34,178 nucleotides of DNA from NCBI GenBank assembly GCA_031296325.1, contig JARLFY010000064.1, positions 1 to 34,178 on the forward strand. The letters run 5' to 3'. Shown here one piece after another: positions 14,392 through 23,565 of this stretch. The position numbers and the translations under genes are program-made. Source of the DNA: Acidobacteriaceae bacterium (GTDB lineage: Bacteria; Acidobacteriota; Terriglobia; Terriglobales; Acidobacteriaceae). Each line of letters begins with the position of its first letter. The first letter of the stretch is position 1. A model generated the notes under the pieces. It did not search any database. It was not told where the DNA came from and saw nothing but the letters and a program-made list of their open reading frames with translations.

Positions 14392-15180
14392 TCAAACCGC
14401 GCTGGCGAGGGCGATCTGCTGGGCGGCGAGTAGTTCGCGAATTCCCTTCTCCGCGTAGTCGAGCATGGAGCTGAGTTGGGTGCGGCTGTAGGCGACGCGC
14501 TCGGCGGTGGCCTGCGTCTCCACCAACCCTCCATTGGCCAGCATGACCACGTTCATATCGACATCGGCGCGCGAATCCTCCTCGTACGCGAGGTCGAGTA
14601 GAATGTTGCCGTCGACGATGCCGACCGAGGTGGCCGCCAGCATCTGGCGCAGAGGCGACGTCTTCAGCGTTCCCGCAGCGACCAGCTTGCCCAGAGCAAT
14701 GGCCAGCGCAACCGAGGCTCCCGTAATCGCGGCGGTTCGTGTGCCGCCGTCGGCCTGTAGCACGTCGCAGTCGAGGATGATGGTGCGCTCTCCGAGGGCC
14801 TTCATATCCACCACTGCGCGCAAAGATCGTCCGATCAGCCGCTGAATCTCGTGGGTTCGTCCTCCCACCTTACCCCGCTCGCTCTCGCGCGCAGTGCGGG
14901 TCAGGGTGGCGCGAGGAAGCATTCCGTACTCGGCCGTCACCCAGCCGCGACCGGAGTTGCGCATCCATCCGGGAACGCCGGTCTCCACCGTGGCGTTGCA
15001 CAGGACGCGGGTGTTGCCCGTCTCCACCAACACGGAACCCTCGGCGGTGGCGACAAAGTTCGGAGTAAAGCGCACGGGGCGCAGGGCATCGGCGGCGCGA
15101 CCATCGGGGCGATAGATCGAAGTGGAGGCAGAGGCCTGCGAAGAGGTCTGAACGGAGTTTGAATTGCAGATTGTAGCCAT
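14392..15180 (-). CDS. rph: Ribonuclease PH
   Basis: Phosphorolytic 3'-exoribonuclease that trims tRNA precursors. The 262-residue protein has a Ser/Ala/Thr-rich N-terminal extension of about 20 residues, then the family core [78 protein letters not shown] and [12 protein letters not shown]. All phosphate-site residues expected for the family appear present. A downstream start near [10 protein letters not shown] is not available as ATG, so the extension is kept. Confidence 0.95.
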   Translation of the reverse strand: MATICNSNSVQTSSQASASTSIYRPDGRAADALRPVRFTPNFVATAEGSVLVETGNTRVLCNATVETGVPGWMRNSGRGWVTAEYGMLPRATLTRTARESERGKVGGRTHEIQRLIGRSLRAVVDMKALGERTIILDCDVLQADGGTRTAAITGASVALAIALGKLVAAGTLKTSPLRQMLAATSVGIVDGNILLDLAYEEDSRADVDMNVVMLANGGLVETQATAERVAYSRTQLSSMLDYAEKGIRELLAAQQIALASAV

Positions 15181-15588
15181 CTGGCGATTATAGTGGGGCG
15201 TACCCGAATCGGCTCTTTCGCAAAAGCCAGTAGAGGAAGAGAATCGTAAGAAAGAGTAGGATCTAGCGATGCGATAACGAGGTTGATTCGACGGGCGGGG
15301 CAGACTACCAGCGCCGACGTTGCAGCTTTTCCCGAAAAGGAATCATTTCCGATTCAGGACATAGCCAACAATCCGTTTATATCGTTATACTTGCACTATT
15401 TACCAGAATGCGTTCAATTCCAATCTGGAAATAGCGTGTCAAAACGGAAGATCGCGTCTGATGCTGACAAGACTTTACAGTCAGCAAGTTAGGCTCATTG
15501 TTCCAGTTTGGCACTCAATCTGTTGTAGAAGTTGTAGTCTGTCTCTTCAAAGCAGCGAAGAAGGCAAAAAATCAATGGAGTACTGACC
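15181..15588. other. Intergenic region between rph and the kinase-like/activator pair
   Basis: 408 nt between divergent genes. A 69-codon plus-strand ORF (15283-15492) has no ribosome binding site and no family resemblance and is not called. The main content is a sigma-54-like promoter sequence (15508-15523). Nothing else stands out. Confidence 0.5.
15508..15523 (+). promoter_or_regulatory. Candidate sigma-54 promoter
   Basis: TTGGCAC (15508-15514) is a perfect -24 element; at the right distance (GG-N10) lies CTGT where the -12 consensus is TTGC, so the -12 C is a T. It is 65 nt upstream of the two-gene unit that encodes a sigma-54 activator, which would allow autoregulation. Confidence 0.35.
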
Positions 15589-15990
15589 ATGCAGGCCAAG
15601 CAGAGCACCACTGCCTCAGCGATGTATAGCCGTTCTGGATCACTCACGCCACCTCAACCAAGCAGCAACGATTCTCCTCATCACGACGATCCAGCCGCGA
15701 CCCCTGACCCACTACACTCCCGATCCGACCTTGGAGTGACCGAGAGCGCGAGACTGATTCACGATGCGCGCAACCTGATCGGAGCCATTGGGCTTTACTG
15801 CGATCTGCTGGCAATGCCGGGAGTGTTACGAGAGGAGCATCGCCACTATGCGGAGGAGTTGCGCCTGCTGGGAACACGCAGCGCCTCGCTGATGGAACAG
15901 ATGATGCAAACCTCCCTGACGCGGAACGACTCGCCGGAGCATCTGGGCAAGGAGTCTGAAATAAATAGTGGGGGGCGGCGGGCATGCTAA
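15589..15990 (+). CDS. Kinase-phosphoacceptor-like small protein coupled to a sigma-54 activator
   Basis: A 133-residue protein. Residues 1-50 are Ser/Pro/His/Asp-rich and look disordered. Residues 52-112 (ARLIHDARNLIGAIGLYCDL and a following helix with YAEELRLLGTRSASLMEQMM) resemble a HisKA two-helix dimerisation domain with an HDxRN H-box (H58). There is no ATPase domain. GGAG lies 8 nt before the ATG. Its stop overlaps the start of the NtrC-type gene (ATGCTAA), so the two are translationally coupled and probably act together. It may be a phosphotransfer intermediate, a dimeriser or a kinase remnant. It shares its architecture with the gene at 9211-9468. Confidence 0.72.
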   Translation: MQAKQSTTASAMYSRSGSLTPPQPSSNDSPHHDDPAATPDPLHSRSDLGVTESARLIHDARNLIGAIGLYCDLLAMPGVLREEHRHYAEELRLLGTRSASLMEQMMQTSLTRNDSPEHLGKESEINSGGRRAC

Positions 15991-17678
15991 AGCCAGAATC
16001 AGAGCCTCCCATGGTTTGCCCAAAGAGATCGGATCGAACGAAAGCAGCAGGACAGCAGTCCGCTCCCAGAAGATTTGTTCCAGGCACTACGGCGCAGTCC
16101 ACGATTCGACCCAAGGGAATCGACAAAGATATGGACTGGCGCATCATGACGCGTCCAAAAGAAGATCACGCCGGAGCAAGGAGCGAGACAGCCCCCGTCG
16201 CTCCCTCAGGAGTTCTGGTCGGCGTCTCGAATCTGAAGGCGGAACACCGTCTGGAGCGCCTTCCTGATGGCTCTCCCACGCTGCGTCTTCTGGTCGTGGA
16301 CGACGAGGAGCCGGTGCGCAGGGCGTGTTGCGAGATCGCCGCTGGAATGGGTTTTTTACCGCTCTCGGCGGGCAGTGTACCCGAGGCGATGGCGGTCTTC
16401 CAGCGGCAGCCGGTGGACATGATGTTGCTGGATCTGAAGCTGCCCGGAGAAGGAGGATTGAATCTGCTGGCCGAGGTGAAGTCGCTCTATCCGGCGATCG
16501 GTCTGGTGGTAATGACCGCCTTTGCCTCCGTCTCATCGGCGGTAGAGGCGATGCGCATTGGAGCGGATGACTACTTGACCAAGCCCTTCGCGCTGGAGGA
16601 GTTGACCAGCGTTCTGGGTCGCTCCAGTCGGCGGCTGCACTTCGACATGGAGAGTCGCCAACTCCGCGAGCGGCTACGGGAGCAGAAGGATATGGGCGGG
16701 CTGATCGGCAGTTCGCCGGAGATGGAGAAGGTCTACCGGATTCTGTCGAAGGTGGCCAGATCCACCCATCCTGTGCTGATTCTGGGCGAGAGCGGAACGG
16801 GCAAGGAGATGGTCGCGAGAAATATCCACGACAACGGGCCGAATGCCTCGAAGCCCTTCGTCCCGGTCGACTGTGGCTCTCTGGTGCCGACCCTGATTGA
16901 GAGCGAACTCTTTGGACATGTGAAGGGAGCCTTCACCGGAGCCAATCGAGCCAAGGAGGGGTTGCTCTCTGCGGCGGACGGAGGAACGGTCTTTCTGGAT
17001 GAGATTGGGGAGCTTCCACTCGACCTACAGGCCAAGCTGCTGCGCGCCTTGCAGGAAAGGGAGGTGCGTCCGGTGGGAGCGACCCACGCCGTACCGATCT
17101 CGGCGCGAGTTCTTGCGGCCACCAACCGCGACCTCCACGCGATGGTCGAGCAGGGACTCTTCCGCAAGGATCTCTACTTCCGCCTGAGTGTGGTCAACCT
17201 CAAACTGCCTCCCCTGCGCGCGCGCAGAGACGACATCCCCCTTCTGGCCGCGCACTTCCTGGAACGCACGCACCGCGAGACGGGAGCCTCGCACCTGTTC
17301 AGCGAGGAGGCGGTTCGCCTGATGACCGAGTACGACTGGCCGGGCAATGTGCGCGAGTTGGAGAATGCGATCGAACGCGCCTGTGCACTCTCCTCCGGCC
17401 CAGTGCTGCACATGGCGGATCTGCCCACGCAATTGCAGGACTTTCGCCAGCAGAGTCTTGCGCAGTCGAGCGAAACTGCGGGCGACCATCGTGATGGGAG
17501 AACGAGTTCGCCTAGCCCCATCGTCTCCATCGCCGACATGGAGAGGCGAGCGATTCTGGAGACGATTCGCCAGCTCAAGGGAGACAAGCTGATGGCGGCC
17601 AAGCTGCTCGGCATCGGCAAGACCACGCTCTACCGCAAGCTGAAGGAGTACGACGTACCCGAAGAGCCGACGACGTAG
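15984..17678 (+). CDS. NtrC-family sigma-54-dependent response regulator
   Basis: A 564-residue protein with receiver, AAA+ and Fis-type HTH domains. After an unusual N-terminal stretch of about 98 residues, the receiver begins LRLLVVDDEEPV, with the phosphoacceptor in MLLDLKLPGEGG, then MTAFAS and YLTKPFA. The AAA+ domain has Walker A GESGTGKE, the sigma-54 contact loop GAFTGA, Walker B TVFLDEIGEL and the R-finger region. The C-terminal helix-turn-helix runs MAAKLLGIGKTTLYRKLKEY. The N-terminal extension may be real or the start may be later (ATGs at 16131 or 16146), but neither has a better ribosome binding site, and the overlap with the upstream gene favours 15984. Target genes are unknown. 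Confidence 0.95.
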   Translation: MLKPESEPPMVCPKRSDRTKAAGQQSAPRRFVPGTTAQSTIRPKGIDKDMDWRIMTRPKEDHAGARSETAPVAPSGVLVGVSNLKAEHRLERLPDGSPTLRLLVVDDEEPVRRACCEIAAGMGFLPLSAGSVPEAMAVFQRQPVDMMLLDLKLPGEGGLNLLAEVKSLYPAIGLVVMTAFASVSSAVEAMRIGADDYLTKPFALEELTSVLGRSSRRLHFDMESRQLRERLREQKDMGGLIGSSPEMEKVYRILSKVARSTHPVLILGESGTGKEMVARNIHDNGPNASKPFVPVDCGSLVPTLIESELFGHVKGAFTGANRAKEGLLSAADGGTVFLDEIGELPLDLQAKLLRALQEREVRPVGATHAVPISARVLAATNRDLHAMVEQGLFRKDLYFRLSVVNLKLPPLRARRDDIPLLAAHFLERTHRETGASHLFSEEAVRLMTEYDWPGNVRELENAIERACALSSGPVLHMADLPTQLQDFRQQSLAQSSETAGDHRDGRTSSPSPIVSIADMERRAILETIRQLKGDKLMAAKLLGIGKTTLYRKLKEYDVPEEPTT

Positions 17679-17706
17679 CTCGCCGATGAGGCGAGGTTCA
17701 AGGTAC

Positions 17707-17769
17707 CTGGGACAGAAATCCTGACGGGTGCCCCAGTTTCAGTGGTTGTACTCACTACCCCGGCACCCG
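17707..17769. repeat. Nested inverted repeats in the convergent gap
   Basis: CGGGTGCC (17725-17732) and GGCACCCG (17762-17769) are perfect complements 29 nt apart, and CTGGG (17707-17711)/CCCAG (17732-17736) offers an alternative fold. It lies between two convergent genes (the sigma-54 activator and tex), so a bidirectional transcript-end structure is likely, though no U-run follows. Confidence 0.4.
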
Positions 17770-17831
17770 GGCCACCCGCCCCCTTCTTTTATTAATCAAT
17801 TGTTTACTGGTCGCTTATATGTCGATACAGC

Positions 17832-20147
17832 CTAGACGACCTTCCATCGCGTGGAGAGCATGGCTAGTTTCTCTTCCATGCTTGGCGGCGCGGGACGCGA
17901 GGCTGGTTTGAACGAAGCGGGGCGCTGGCTCTTCTGCGCGGGGCCTGCGGCGGGCTTGGCTGCGAAGGGCTTGCCTGTTCCAGACCGCTCCATCAGCGCC
18001 TTCATCGAGAGGGCGATGCGCTTGGTCTTGAGGTCGGCGCTGAGGACTTTGACCTTCACAATCTGTCCGGCCTTCACTGCGTCGGAGGGATCCTTGATGT
18101 AGCGATTGCTGAGTTCACTGATGTGGACGAGGCCGTCCTGATGCACGCCGATGTCTACGAATGCGCCGAACTTGGTGACGTTGGTGACGACTCCTTCCAG
18201 GATCATCTCCGGCTGCACGTCGGCGAACTCGCGCACCTGCTCGTTGAAGCTGGGCGCGATGAACTGCTCGCGGGGATCTCGTCCCGGCTTGCGCAGCTCC
18301 TCCAGAATGTCCTTCACCGTAAAGCTGCCCGCATCGATCTGGCGCGCATCGACCTTGGTGAGCAGTTGCGGGCTGGCGATAAGTTCGGCGACCGGCGTGC
18401 CGAGCGAGCTGGCGATCTGTTCGACCACGGAGTACGACTCGGGGTGGACGGCAGTGCAGTCGAGCGGGTTCTCTCCATCGCGGATGCGCAGAAATCCAGC
18501 GGCCTGCTCGAAGGTCTTGGCGCCGATGCCGGGAACTTTGTTGAGCTGTTTGCGCGAGCGGAAGCGACCGTTCTCGTCGCGGTAGCTGACGATGTTCAGA
18601 GCGACGCGTTCAGTAACTCCGGCGACGTAGCGCAGCAGAGTCCACGACGAGGTGTTCAGATCGACGCCGACGCGGTTGACGCAGCTCTCGATGGTGGTTT
18701 CGAGCGACTGCTGCAACTGGCGCTGGTCTACGTCGTGCTGATACTGGCCGACGCCGATGGACTTGGGATCGACTTTGACCAGCTCGGAGAGCGGGTCTTG
18801 CAGGCGACGCGCGATGGAGATGGCTCCGCGCACGGTCAGGTCAAGGTCGGGAAACTCCTGCCGCGCGATATCCGACGCAGAGTAGATGCTTGCACCGGAC
18901 TCGCTGACCGTGACCGAGAAGATGCTGTCGAGGTGGTTGTCGCGCAGCGTGTCACGAACAAACGCGTCGGTCTCGCGCGAGGCCGTACCATTGCCGATGG
19001 CGATGGCGCGCACGTTGTACTTGGCCAGCATCGCGACCAGACGGTCAGAGGCTCCGCTGGCCGCGCTCTTCGAGGTGTGCAGGTAGAGGACGTCGTGGGC
19101 GAGAAACTTTCCCGTCTCGTCGACCACCGCGACCTTGCAGCCGGTGCGCAGACCAGGATCGATGCCGAGGACGGAGATCGGTCCGGCGGGCGCGGCCAGC
19201 AGGATGTTCTGTAGGTTGTCGCGAAAGACCTGAATGGCGTCGGTGTCGGAGCGCTTCTTCAGTTCGAGGCGAATCTCGCCCTGAATCGAGGGGCTGAGCA
19301 GGCGCTTCCAGCAGTCATCGATGGCCAGCTCCAGTTGCGGCGTCCAGTCGCCGTCGGCGCGCAGGATACGCGAGCGCAGCAGGCCGGTGGCGCGCAGTGG
19401 GTCAAGCTCAATGAGGAAGTAGAGGATCGACTCGGTCTCGCCGCGGCGGATGGCCAGCATGCGGTGCGAGGGGATCGTCTTCACCGGCTCGCGATACTCG
19501 TAGTACATCTTGAACTTTTCCTGCTCGTCTACGCTGTCGAGACTCTTGCGGCTCTGAATCACGCCCTCTTCGTACATGACGTGGCGAGTCAGCTTGCGCA
19601 GTTCGGCGTCTTCGCTGATGCGTTCGGCGACGATGTGGCGCGCGCCTTCGAGCGCGTCGTCGATGGTCGCGACCTCCTTCTCTACGCTGACGAAGGTTGC
19701 GGCAAACTGATGCAGCGGCAGCGCAGTGGGCTGCTGATTCCAGATGTAATCGGCCAGCGGTTCGAGGCCCTTGTCGCGGGCGATGGTCGCCTTGGTGCGC
19801 CGTTTCGGGCGATAGGGCAGATAGAGATCTTCCAGCTCGGAGCGGTCGAAGGTGGCCTCGATCTTTGCCTTCAGCTCGTCGGTCAGCTTGCCCTGCTCCT
19901 GAATCGAGGCGAGGATCGTGGCGCGGCGGCTCTCCAGATCGCGCAGGTAGGCCAGCTTCTCCTCGATGGCGCGAATCTGCACCTCGTCGAGATTGCCCGT
20001 CGCCTCCTTGCGGTAGCGAGCGATGAAGGGAACCGTGCCACCCTCATCGAGCAGGCCGATAACCGCTACCAACGAGTGCATGGGGATGTTGAGGGACGCT
20101 GTGATCTGCAGCAGAGCTTCGGGAGAGAGAGTCTTCGTATCAATCAT
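17832..20147 (-). CDS. tex: Tex family RNA-binding transcription accessory protein
   Basis: A conserved nucleic-acid-binding protein related to eukaryotic Spt6, acting with the transcription machinery. The 771-residue length is normal. The N-terminal domain contains the signature TVPFIARYRKEATGNLDEVQ; the YqgF-like domain begins VLGIDPGLRTGCKVAVVDE; helix-hairpin-helix repeats (KVPGIGAKTFEQAAGFLRI) follow near residue 535; and an S1 domain (MILEGVVTNVTKFGAFVDIG, about 645-715) is near the C-terminus. The last 55 residues are a Pro/Ala/Lys-rich tail. It is upstream-adjacent to ruvX (45 nt). Confidence 0.96.
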   Translation of the reverse strand: MIDTKTLSPEALLQITASLNIPMHSLVAVIGLLDEGGTVPFIARYRKEATGNLDEVQIRAIEEKLAYLRDLESRRATILASIQEQGKLTDELKAKIEATFDRSELEDLYLPYRPKRRTKATIARDKGLEPLADYIWNQQPTALPLHQFAATFVSVEKEVATIDDALEGARHIVAERISEDAELRKLTRHVMYEEGVIQSRKSLDSVDEQEKFKMYYEYREPVKTIPSHRMLAIRRGETESILYFLIELDPLRATGLLRSRILRADGDWTPQLELAIDDCWKRLLSPSIQGEIRLELKKRSDTDAIQVFRDNLQNILLAAPAGPISVLGIDPGLRTGCKVAVVDETGKFLAHDVLYLHTSKSAASGASDRLVAMLAKYNVRAIAIGNGTASRETDAFVRDTLRDNHLDSIFSVTVSESGASIYSASDIARQEFPDLDLTVRGAISIARRLQDPLSELVKVDPKSIGVGQYQHDVDQRQLQQSLETTIESCVNRVGVDLNTSSWTLLRYVAGVTERVALNIVSYRDENGRFRSRKQLNKVPGIGAKTFEQAAGFLRIRDGENPLDCTAVHPESYSVVEQIASSLGTPVAELIASPQLLTKVDARQIDAGSFTVKDILEELRKPGRDPREQFIAPSFNEQVREFADVQPEMILEGVVTNVTKFGAFVDIGVHQDGLVHISELSNRYIKDPSDAVKAGQIVKVKVLSADLKTKRIALSMKALMERSGTGKPFAAKPAAGPAQKSQRPASFKPASRPAPPSMEEKLAMLSTRWKVV

Positions 20148-20192
20148 TCTTCTCTATCGTAGCGGCAATGCTTCTGGAAAACAGGGGGAAAT

Positions 20193-20684
20193 TCAAGGTT
20201 CTAGGTTTGGGGTGGAGTCTGGGTGGGCATCGCGCGCGGCGAGGTCGGCGGCCTGCTGCTGGGCCTCCATCCATCCGCGTAGGATGACACAGGCGGCGAC
20301 CTGATCGATGATGAACTTGCGCTCGCGTCGGTCGCGGTCGTGTCCAGCCTCGTCGAGGATCTCGTGCGCGGCGACCGAGCTGAGGCGCTCATCCCATAGC
20401 TCGACGGGAAGGCCGGAGCGCAGGCGCAGCTCTTCGGCGAACTCCTGCACCTTCGCCGCCCAGGGACTCAGATCTCCGGTCATGTGTAGCGGATTGCCGA
20501 CCACAATACGGACGACCTCGTGCTTGCGAATCAGGCGCAGAAGGCTGCGCAGGTCTTCGCCGCGACTCTTGCGCCAGAGCGTCAATAGGGGCTGGGCAGT
20601 GTAGCCCAGTGCATCCGAGAGAGCCACGCCAACGCGGACCTTGCCAACATCGAGAGCCATGACTCGTTCGTTTGCCATAGGCAT
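20193..20684 (-). CDS. ruvX: Putative pre-16S rRNA nuclease / Holliday junction resolvase YqgF
   Basis: RNase H-like fold nuclease acting in 16S rRNA 5' maturation. The 163-residue protein starts with the catalytic strand VMALDVGKVRVGVALSD (first Asp) and has VVGNPLHMTGDLSPWA, WDERLSS with the catalytic Glu, and IIDQVAACVIL with the last catalytic Asp. The tail beyond residue 140 is Ala/Gln-rich. The start may be 20678 (second Met). It probably shares a transcript with tex. Confidence 0.93.
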   Translation of the reverse strand: MPMANERVMALDVGKVRVGVALSDALGYTAQPLLTLWRKSRGEDLRSLLRLIRKHEVVRIVVGNPLHMTGDLSPWAAKVQEFAEELRLRSGLPVELWDERLSSVAAHEILDEAGHDRDRRERKFIIDQVAACVILRGWMEAQQQAADLAARDAHPDSTPNLEP

Positions 20685-20756
20685 CAGTTTACAGCCATCC
20701 TGGTCTGCCGCCGAGGCTGGGCGACTGCGGGAAGACTCGGCGGTAGACTGGAAGCA

Positions 20757-21461
20757 ATGACCTCAACTCACTCTGCCTCGCATATTCGCTCGCTCGACGA
20801 CCTGATCGGCCCGGCGGGACGATTGGAGGCGCTGCTCAACACGGGCCGCGCCGACGCTCCCTACTCCGCTCTGGTCTGTCATCCGCACCCGGCAGGAGGA
20901 GGAACGATGCACAACAAGGTCGTCTACCACGCGATGAAGGCCTTCTCGGCCTTTGGGCTACCCGTTCTGCGCTTCAACTTTCGCGGCACCGGACTCAGCG
21001 AGGGAGAGCACGACGAGGGCCACGGAGAGCAGGACGACGTTCGCACCGCGCTGGACTGGCTGACAAAAGAGTTCCAGAAGCCCATCCTCTTTGCGGGATT
21101 CTCCTTCGGCTCGCAGGTTGGACTGCGCGCCTGCTGCGGCGACGAGCGGGTGAAGGGACTGATCGGGCTGGGGCTGCCGGTTCGCGCAGGAGGACGCGAC
21201 TACAGCTACGGATTCCTGCCGCAGTGTGCCGCGCCAAAGCTCTTCCTGAGCGGCGACCACGACGAGTTTGGCCCGCGCGAGCAGTTGACCCGCGTGTGGG
21301 AGAGCGCACCGGAGCCAAAGCGCACGTTGATGATCGAGGGCGCGGATCACTTCTTTCAGGGAACGACCGACTCTCCCGGAGCGAAGCTCCAGCTGATGCA
21401 GACCGCAATGCGGCAGTGGCTCGCAGAGACCTTCGGACTCGTAGAGACAACTCATCGCTAG
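20757..21461 (+). CDS. Alpha/beta hydrolase
   Basis: A 234-residue soluble hydrolase of the COG2945-like type. It has CHPHPAGGGTMHNKVV near residue 41 (oxyanion/dienelactone-hydrolase-like signature), RFNFRGTGLSEG, and the nucleophile elbow GFSFGS with Ser116. The likely acid is Asp167 or Asp169 in SGDHDEFG, and the base is His198 in GADHFF. No signal peptide; cytoplasmic. The substrate is unknown. It is a lone plus-strand gene, divergent from ruvX across a 72-nt gap and convergent with dnaJ. Confidence 0.9.
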   Translation: MTSTHSASHIRSLDDLIGPAGRLEALLNTGRADAPYSALVCHPHPAGGGTMHNKVVYHAMKAFSAFGLPVLRFNFRGTGLSEGEHDEGHGEQDDVRTALDWLTKEFQKPILFAGFSFGSQVGLRACCGDERVKGLIGLGLPVRAGGRDYSYGFLPQCAAPKLFLSGDHDEFGPREQLTRVWESAPEPKRTLMIEGADHFFQGTTDSPGAKLQLMQTAMRQWLAETFGLVETTHR

Positions 21462-21512
21462 AGTTCTGACTCCAGCAGCAGTCCTCCCAAAATCGCTATG
21501 ACCGGCACACTC

Positions 21513-22754
21513 CTAGATCTCGGCCAGCAGATCTGCCCGTGGATCCTCGGGGTTCAGCTTGGCCAGTTCGCGCAGAATCTCCTTTGAACGCTCGTCCTGC
21601 ACACGCGGCACAACGATCTTTACCTCGACGATCTCATCGCCGCGCAGACCCTCGTGCGAGGCGCTGGGGACGCCCTTCTCGCGCAGGCGCAGCTTCTGCC
21701 CGGTCTGCGTCCCCGGAGGAATCTTCAACTGTGTGCGCCCGCCGCCCTCGTGCGTGTCGATGGTGGGAACATCGATCTTCGCGCCCAGAGCGGCTTCGGT
21801 CATCGTGACCGGAACAGTCACATAAATGTCGTCGCCCACACGCGAGAAGATGGGATGCGTCCCCACCTTGACGATGAGGAAGAGGTCTCCGGTCGCTCCG
21901 CCATCGGTTCCTGCGTTGCCGCGCCCTGCCAGACGAATCCTCTGGCCATCGCGCGTTCCTGCCTTGATGCGAAACTCCAGCGGCTCGCGGCGGCTGACTA
22001 CGCCCTCGCCCGAACAGGTCGTGCAACCACTCTGCACCCGGCCTGAGCCGCTACAGCGCGGACACTGGATGTTGAACTTCATCCGCCCGCCCATCTGCGT
22101 CACCTGGCCCGTGCCGGAACACTCCGGACACTCTGCATTGCCGCCAGAGCTGGAACGGCCCTTGCAGGTCGGACAGGTCTCCTGACGCTGAATCTCCAGC
22201 CGCGCCACGCCTCCGCGCACCGCCGACCAGAAGTCCACGCTCACCTGATACTCCAGATCGGTTCCAGGACGCGGCCCACGCGCGGCAGCCTTCTGCCCAC
22301 CAGAAAAGATTCCACCGAAGATGTCCTTGAAGCTGCCGCCAAATCCACTGCTGGCCGGCTCCTGCGCGCGTCTGTGACCGCCACCCTGAAAGCCCGAAAA
22401 ATCGAATCCGCCAAAGTCGAAGGGAACCTCCTGCGCACCTCGTCCACCGCCGCGCGCTCCGCCTCCGGGAAAACCTCCGCCGTACTCCCCGCGCGCCGCC
22501 GCCGCCGCCGTCGCCGGGTCGATGTTGTCGGAGTAGAAGCCGAGCTGGTCGTAGATCTTACGCTTTTTATCGTCGCTCAGTACGTCGTTGGCTTCGGAGA
22601 TCTCCTTGAACTTTTCCTCGGCCCGCTTGTCATTCGGATTCACGTCCGGGTGATACTTGCGCGCCATCTTGCGGAAGGCCTTGCGAATGTCATCGGCGGA
22701 GGCCGTCTTCTTCACGCCCAACGCGCCGTAGTAGTCCTTGTTCTGTGTCGCCAT
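21513..22754 (-). CDS. dnaJ: Chaperone protein DnaJ
   Basis: Hsp40 co-chaperone stimulating DnaK ATPase. The 413-residue protein has the J domain at 1-72 with HPD at 35-37, a long Gly/Phe/Ala-rich linker (about 80-165), and then four zinc-finger repeats ([32 protein letters not shown]). The first repeat lacks the last Gly of CxxCxGxG. The C-terminal substrate-binding domain follows. The Gly-rich linker is longer than usual. The gene lies 1.8 kb downstream of dnaK on the same strand but is separated from it by higBA and two small unknown genes. Confidence 0.95.
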   Translation of the reverse strand: MATQNKDYYGALGVKKTASADDIRKAFRKMARKYHPDVNPNDKRAEEKFKEISEANDVLSDDKKRKIYDQLGFYSDNIDPATAAAAARGEYGGGFPGGGARGGGRGAQEVPFDFGGFDFSGFQGGGHRRAQEPASSGFGGSFKDIFGGIFSGGQKAAARGPRPGTDLEYQVSVDFWSAVRGGVARLEIQRQETCPTCKGRSSSGGNAECPECSGTGQVTQMGGRMKFNIQCPRCSGSGRVQSGCTTCSGEGVVSRREPLEFRIKAGTRDGQRIRLAGRGNAGTDGGATGDLFLIVKVGTHPIFSRVGDDIYVTVPVTMTEAALGAKIDVPTIDTHEGGGRTQLKIPPGTQTGQKLRLREKGVPSASHEGLRGDEIVEVKIVVPRVQDERSKEILRELAKLNPEDPRADLLAEI

Positions 22755-22845
22755 CTTTTTGAAACCCTTCTAGCCGTTTGCGAAAACTTCGATGCTCCCA
22801 ACCGATTTGAAGCCGCGCGATGCACCACGCACACGCCATCGAGCA

Positions 22846-23160
22846 CTATGCTACCTGACGTTGCACTTCTCGACGGATTGAGTCCAGTGTCGTGTGCTGT
22901 AGCAACGACAGCTCGTAGGTCGTCTGTAGATTCATCCATAGATCCGCCGATGTACCGAAGTAGGTTGCAAGTCGGTACGCTGTATCTGCTGTGATCCCGC
23001 GCCGCTCGTTGATGATCTGCGAGATGCGGGTCGCCGGAACGCGCAGTGCTATGGCCAGCGCATTGGCCGAGATACCCTTCGGAACCATAAACTCCTCGCG
23101 CAGAATTTCGCCGGGATGCATTGGCGGCGGCTTGCGATTTGGATCTCTTGGAATAGCCAT
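22846..23160 (-). CDS. higA: HigA-type antitoxin, XRE-family DNA-binding protein
   Basis: Antitoxin of a HigBA pair; binds HigB and represses its own promoter. The start at 23160 gives 104 residues (MAIPRDPNRKPPPMHPGEIL) and is preceded by a perfect AAGGAG at 6-7 nt; the longer frame from 23220 would overlap higB by 17 nt and has no site. The HTH is LAIALRVPATRISQIINERR, after the family signature MHPGEILREEFM, and then ITADTAYRLATYFGTSADLW. It is downstream of higB, the usual order for this family. Confidence 0.93.
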   Translation of the reverse strand: MAIPRDPNRKPPPMHPGEILREEFMVPKGISANALAIALRVPATRISQIINERRGITADTAYRLATYFGTSADLWMNLQTTYELSLLQHTTLDSIRREVQRQVA

Positions 23161-23203
23161 CGTTTTCTCCTTCTCCGTCCTCGTCGACTTAGCGGTTGGC
23201 TGC

Positions 23204-23482
23204 TCAGTGATAGTCGACAATTTCTACATCGTAGGCTTCGCCGTCCTGCCAGCGAAAACAGATGCGGTACTGATTGTTGATGCGGATGCTGTGCTGGCCC
23301 TTGCGGTCTCCCTGTAATGCCTCCAGCCGGTTTCCGTGGGGTTCTCGCAGATCGTCGAGTAGGCCAGTCGCGTCCAGTACCTGCAACTTTCGCCTTGCCA
23401 CAGCGAGAATTCCGCTGAAACGGCGGCTCTTTCCTGTGAAAAAGAGATGCTCGGTCTCCCCATTGGCAAACGACCGTATCAT
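23204..23482 (-). CDS. higB: HigB-type toxin, ribosome-dependent mRNA interferase
   Basis: RelE-superfamily toxin of 92 residues opening MIRSFANGETEHLFFTGKSR. It has RRKLQVLDA, GNRLEALQGDRKGQHSIRIN and the C-terminal NQYRICFRWQDGEAYDVEIV that carries the active-site basic and aromatic residues. Its length is normal and all expected blocks are present, so it looks intact. The start codon overlaps a 9-bp direct repeat, and an 8-bp palindrome lies just upstream; both are operator candidates. Confidence 0.93.
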   Translation of the reverse strand: MIRSFANGETEHLFFTGKSRRFSGILAVARRKLQVLDATGLLDDLREPHGNRLEALQGDRKGQHSIRINNQYRICFRWQDGEAYDVEIVDYH

Positions 23483-23519
23483 TTTCTTACCGTATCACGT
23501 TGAACGCTCCCCGTTCAAC
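23473..23519 (-). promoter_or_regulatory. higBA operator candidates
   Basis: Two elements. GTTGAACG (23499-23506) and CGTTCAAC (23512-23519) form a perfect palindrome with a 5-nt spacer, and its TTGAAC on the minus strand could be the -35 box. ACCGTATCA occurs at 23473-23481 and again at 23489-23497, 16 bp apart, the first copy overlapping the higB start. HigA-type proteins bind palindromes at such positions. Confidence 0.55.
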
Positions 23520-23565
23520 ATGCACCCGTTTTCGTCATTCTGTTTATTCTTTCACTCTAAAGAAC

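Noticed and set aside
13520-14395. Longer MutM start adding 21 residues
   Set aside because: The enzyme needs Pro1 after Met removal as its nucleophile; the extension would abolish activity.
15283-15492. 69-codon plus-strand ORF between rph and the mini-kinase gene
   Set aside because: No ribosome binding site and no family features, and it lies in a region that looks regulatory.
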